Assembly: GCA_034698045.1 (NCBI GenBank)
Contig: JAQGAU010000380.1
Span: forward strand, 1 to 29,568
From: Paramacrobiotus richtersi
Taxonomy: Eukaryota; Tardigrada; Eutardigrada; Parachela; Macrobiotidae
DNA length: 29,568 bases
Reading direction: 5' to 3'
The notes under the pieces are model-generated. The model was not told where the DNA came from. It saw only the letters and a list, made by a program, of their open reading frames with translations, and made no database searches. This document shows, piece by piece, positions 27,870 through 29,568 of this stretch (the stretch's first letter is position 1; every line of letters begins with the position of its first letter). A program made the position numbers and the translations under genes.

Positions 27870-28400
27870 GACTTTTTGAGAATGAGGCGCAAGCGCAGTC
27901 TGAATCGACAAAACATGATGCGATGTTTGTTTTGGTGGCCATCTAAGGAAAACATACATGAATGTTCAAAATTCTCTGCGAGCGCAGCAAACGGCTGTTG
28001 CGCAATCTCGGAATAACACTTAAACGCGAACTTGAGCAAAAATCTATCTACCAAATGAGACATTTGGTAGACGTTTTGCATCCATAAATTAAAATCGTTT
28101 TGAACAAAAATCAGCTGATTAAATTTTTTTAAAGTTTTCAAATGAACTTCAAAAGCTGTAAAATTTGTTGTAAAAAAATGTGGGACGCATAGACGCATTT
28201 TTCAGAAACGTTTCGAAATGATAGATTCAAAACGAGACTTTCGGTACCCGGGTCTGTGTTTAAAATTCCTTTAGTGATTACCCGTCATCTGGATGCTGCG
28301 CGCACAACTCGTTTGTACTTTCATGTAAGTTGGTCCTTTGATCCTGCACTAATCAATTGATTAATTCTGTACTTATTTATTCTGTTTATCTAGTTTAAAT
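27870..28400. mobile_element. Foldback element B, same family as 26840-27470
   Basis: The core ATCGTTTTGAACAAAAATCAG (28092-28112) matches the core of element A in the same orientation. The right arm has TTCAAAACGAGACTTTCGGTAC, matching TTCAAACCGAGAATTTTGGTAC of A. CTGGATGCTGCGCGCACAA near 28289 is the exact complement of the left arm of A near 26972. The left and right arms of B pair only loosely (TACATGAATGT near 27956 with its counterpart near 28320), so this copy is more eroded. A perfect 10-bp hairpin lies at 28048-28070. Confidence 0.65.
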
Positions 28401-29056
28401 AATCACTAAATATTTATTTATTTGGCTTTTTTCTTTGCCGTGGCGAACCGACCGACAAATACAAAACTTTTCAATTTTTTATTCTTTATCTACTATAAAC
28501 GGTACAAGTTATGAAGTTTCACAGTCATTAATGCGAAGCACAGCGGTCTATGAGGAGACCTTGATTTAGATTGTTATCTTGACCCATAGTCCCTAGACAC
28601 CTATGTTAAGCTAACTTCCGCATCAATAACCGCGAAAATGCATAACGTTTTTCTGTTTATAGTGGATGAAGAATAAAAACTTGCCACCTGTTCATTGTCA
28701 GCAGCAATAACAGATAATAAAAAGTAGATAATGTTATCGAGGGTCGCGTATTTGTTCCCCAGTGCGGACAAACATCGTTTATTCGAATGTAATGATAGTA
28801 AAGTTAGGTAATGGTAGATGCTGAACTCTGGCAACCTCCGAGTCAGAGGGACCAACACTATTTTGCCTGAACCTGCAAGCCAAATTTTGCACAGCCTTTC
28901 TTGTGTCCGTGTGCATGGCGTCCAACATTAGTATTGTATATACAATCGGTAGCACTTTTTTCCTTGTGTATGTACTTAGCTAAAATACGTACATGCTTTA
29001 ATACGCGCATGCATGCGTACGCTCACGTTTTTGTTTATATAATATGTTGTAATAAT
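28401..29056. other. Gene-free AT-rich stretch before the retrotransposon fragment
   Basis: No recognised feature. The last 80 bases contain alternating purine-pyrimidine steps (ACGTACATG, GCGCATGCATGCGTACG) near 28988-29020. Confidence 0.4.
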
Positions 29057-29568
29057 ATGCTCCCGGTGTCGAGCGGCGGTCTTGGAATTCGTAGTCTGGA
29101 GAAGCTTGCCCTTCCGGCCTTTCTGGCTAGTGCTTACTCTGTGGCTAAATTGACTTCCGAGATCACCGATTTTGACCTGGAAGCATACTGCGGGGTGGGT
29201 GTGAACGAGTGGAGAATCATCACCCAGACCGATGTCCCTGCCACCGAAGCTACGGGCATCCAAAAGGCCTGGGACTTACCCGTAATACAACAAGCACTGA
29301 ACCAGCTACAAGAGATGCATCAGAACGACATTTCGGGGCAAGCCAGACTCCTCGCAGTTAGTACGACAGAGTCCGGAGCATGGCTGAAAGCTTTACCTGT
29401 AGCATCGCTGGGCAATCTTCTGAACGATTCCTCCTTACGAACAGCAGTAGCCCTTCGTCTGGGCGCACCCGTATGCATATCCCACTCGTGTATATGCGGT
29501 GAACGAGCAGATGCACGAGGTTACCATGCACTGAGCTGCAAAAGAAGCGCAGGACGAAAGAAGGCACA
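29057..29568 (+). mobile_element. Non-LTR retrotransposon, C-terminal end of the RT polyprotein (runs off the window)
   Basis: A plus-strand frame is open from an ATG at 29057 to the window edge (170 codons). It encodes motifs seen downstream of the reverse transcriptase in LINE-type polyproteins: SGGLGIRSLEKLALPAF at the start, ESGAWLKALP, then LRTAVALRLGAPV, and a Cys/His cluster with CICG, GYHALSC and SAGR. The RT domain itself should lie upstream in a full element but is absent. The sequence before 29057 is AT-rich and non-coding, so the copy looks 5'-truncated, as is usual for LINE insertions. No frameshift is seen in the visible part. The exact clade is not decided. Confidence 0.75.

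Noticed and set aside
27809..28198. 129-codon minus-strand open frame
   Set aside because: Overlaps foldback element B; the frame is broken in the homologous element A.
1..29568. tRNA, rRNA and CRISPR features
   Set aside because: No cloverleaf with a GTTCRANTC-type arm, no rRNA core sequence and no regularly spaced identical repeats were found by eye; a tRNAscan run could still find a divergent tRNA.

Overview
The window is animal nuclear DNA: spliced genes with GT-AG introns of roughly 60 to 430 bases, AT-rich intergenic DNA, animal-type receptor families and many small inverted-repeat elements. Gustatory-receptor-like (Gr-like) seven-TM proteins, a BTBD-type BTB/BACK gene and a pair of intronless rhodopsin-type GPCRs suggest an ecdysozoan invertebrate. 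A tardigrade is my favoured guess, but this is inference, since no rRNA or marker gene is present.

Layout. 1-3150: no intact gene; a 50-bp perfect inverted repeat, a protein-kinase fragment, a roughly 700-bp imperfect palindrome and a GGCAAAG-type minisatellite. 3150-6970 (minus strand): a tandem array of Gr-like chemoreceptor units, one apparently intact three-exon gene (3462-5204), one frameshifted and internally deleted copy (about 5690-6214) and one barely recognisable remnant (about 6520-6970). 7629-9822 (plus): a six-exon BTB-BACK gene whose C-terminus looks like a GH16-type concanavalin/jelly-roll domain instead of the PHR domain usual in BTBD3/6 proteins, broken by an apparent one-base deletion. 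10554-14372 (plus): two Gr-like receptor genes. 14984-18104 (plus): two very similar intronless GPCR genes with a TAA-flanked MITE between them. 18500-21270: a diverged tandem repeat and a long AT-rich desert. 22284-23947 (plus): a third plus-strand Gr-like gene, close paralogue of the one at 12526. 24000-29050: no gene, but three foldback elements. 29057-end: the C-terminal end of a non-LTR retrotransposon, cut by the window edge.

How it fits together. This is a chemosensory-type cluster that has grown by local duplication. Four Gr-like genes share the last two introns in phase 0, but the 12526 and 22284 genes have one extra intron. Their upstream regions are also related and contain a 15-bp palindrome made of everted AGGTCA half-sites, a plausible nuclear-receptor site. 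All gene models were spliced by eye from reading frames, splice dinucleotides and paralogue comparison; none has transcript support here.
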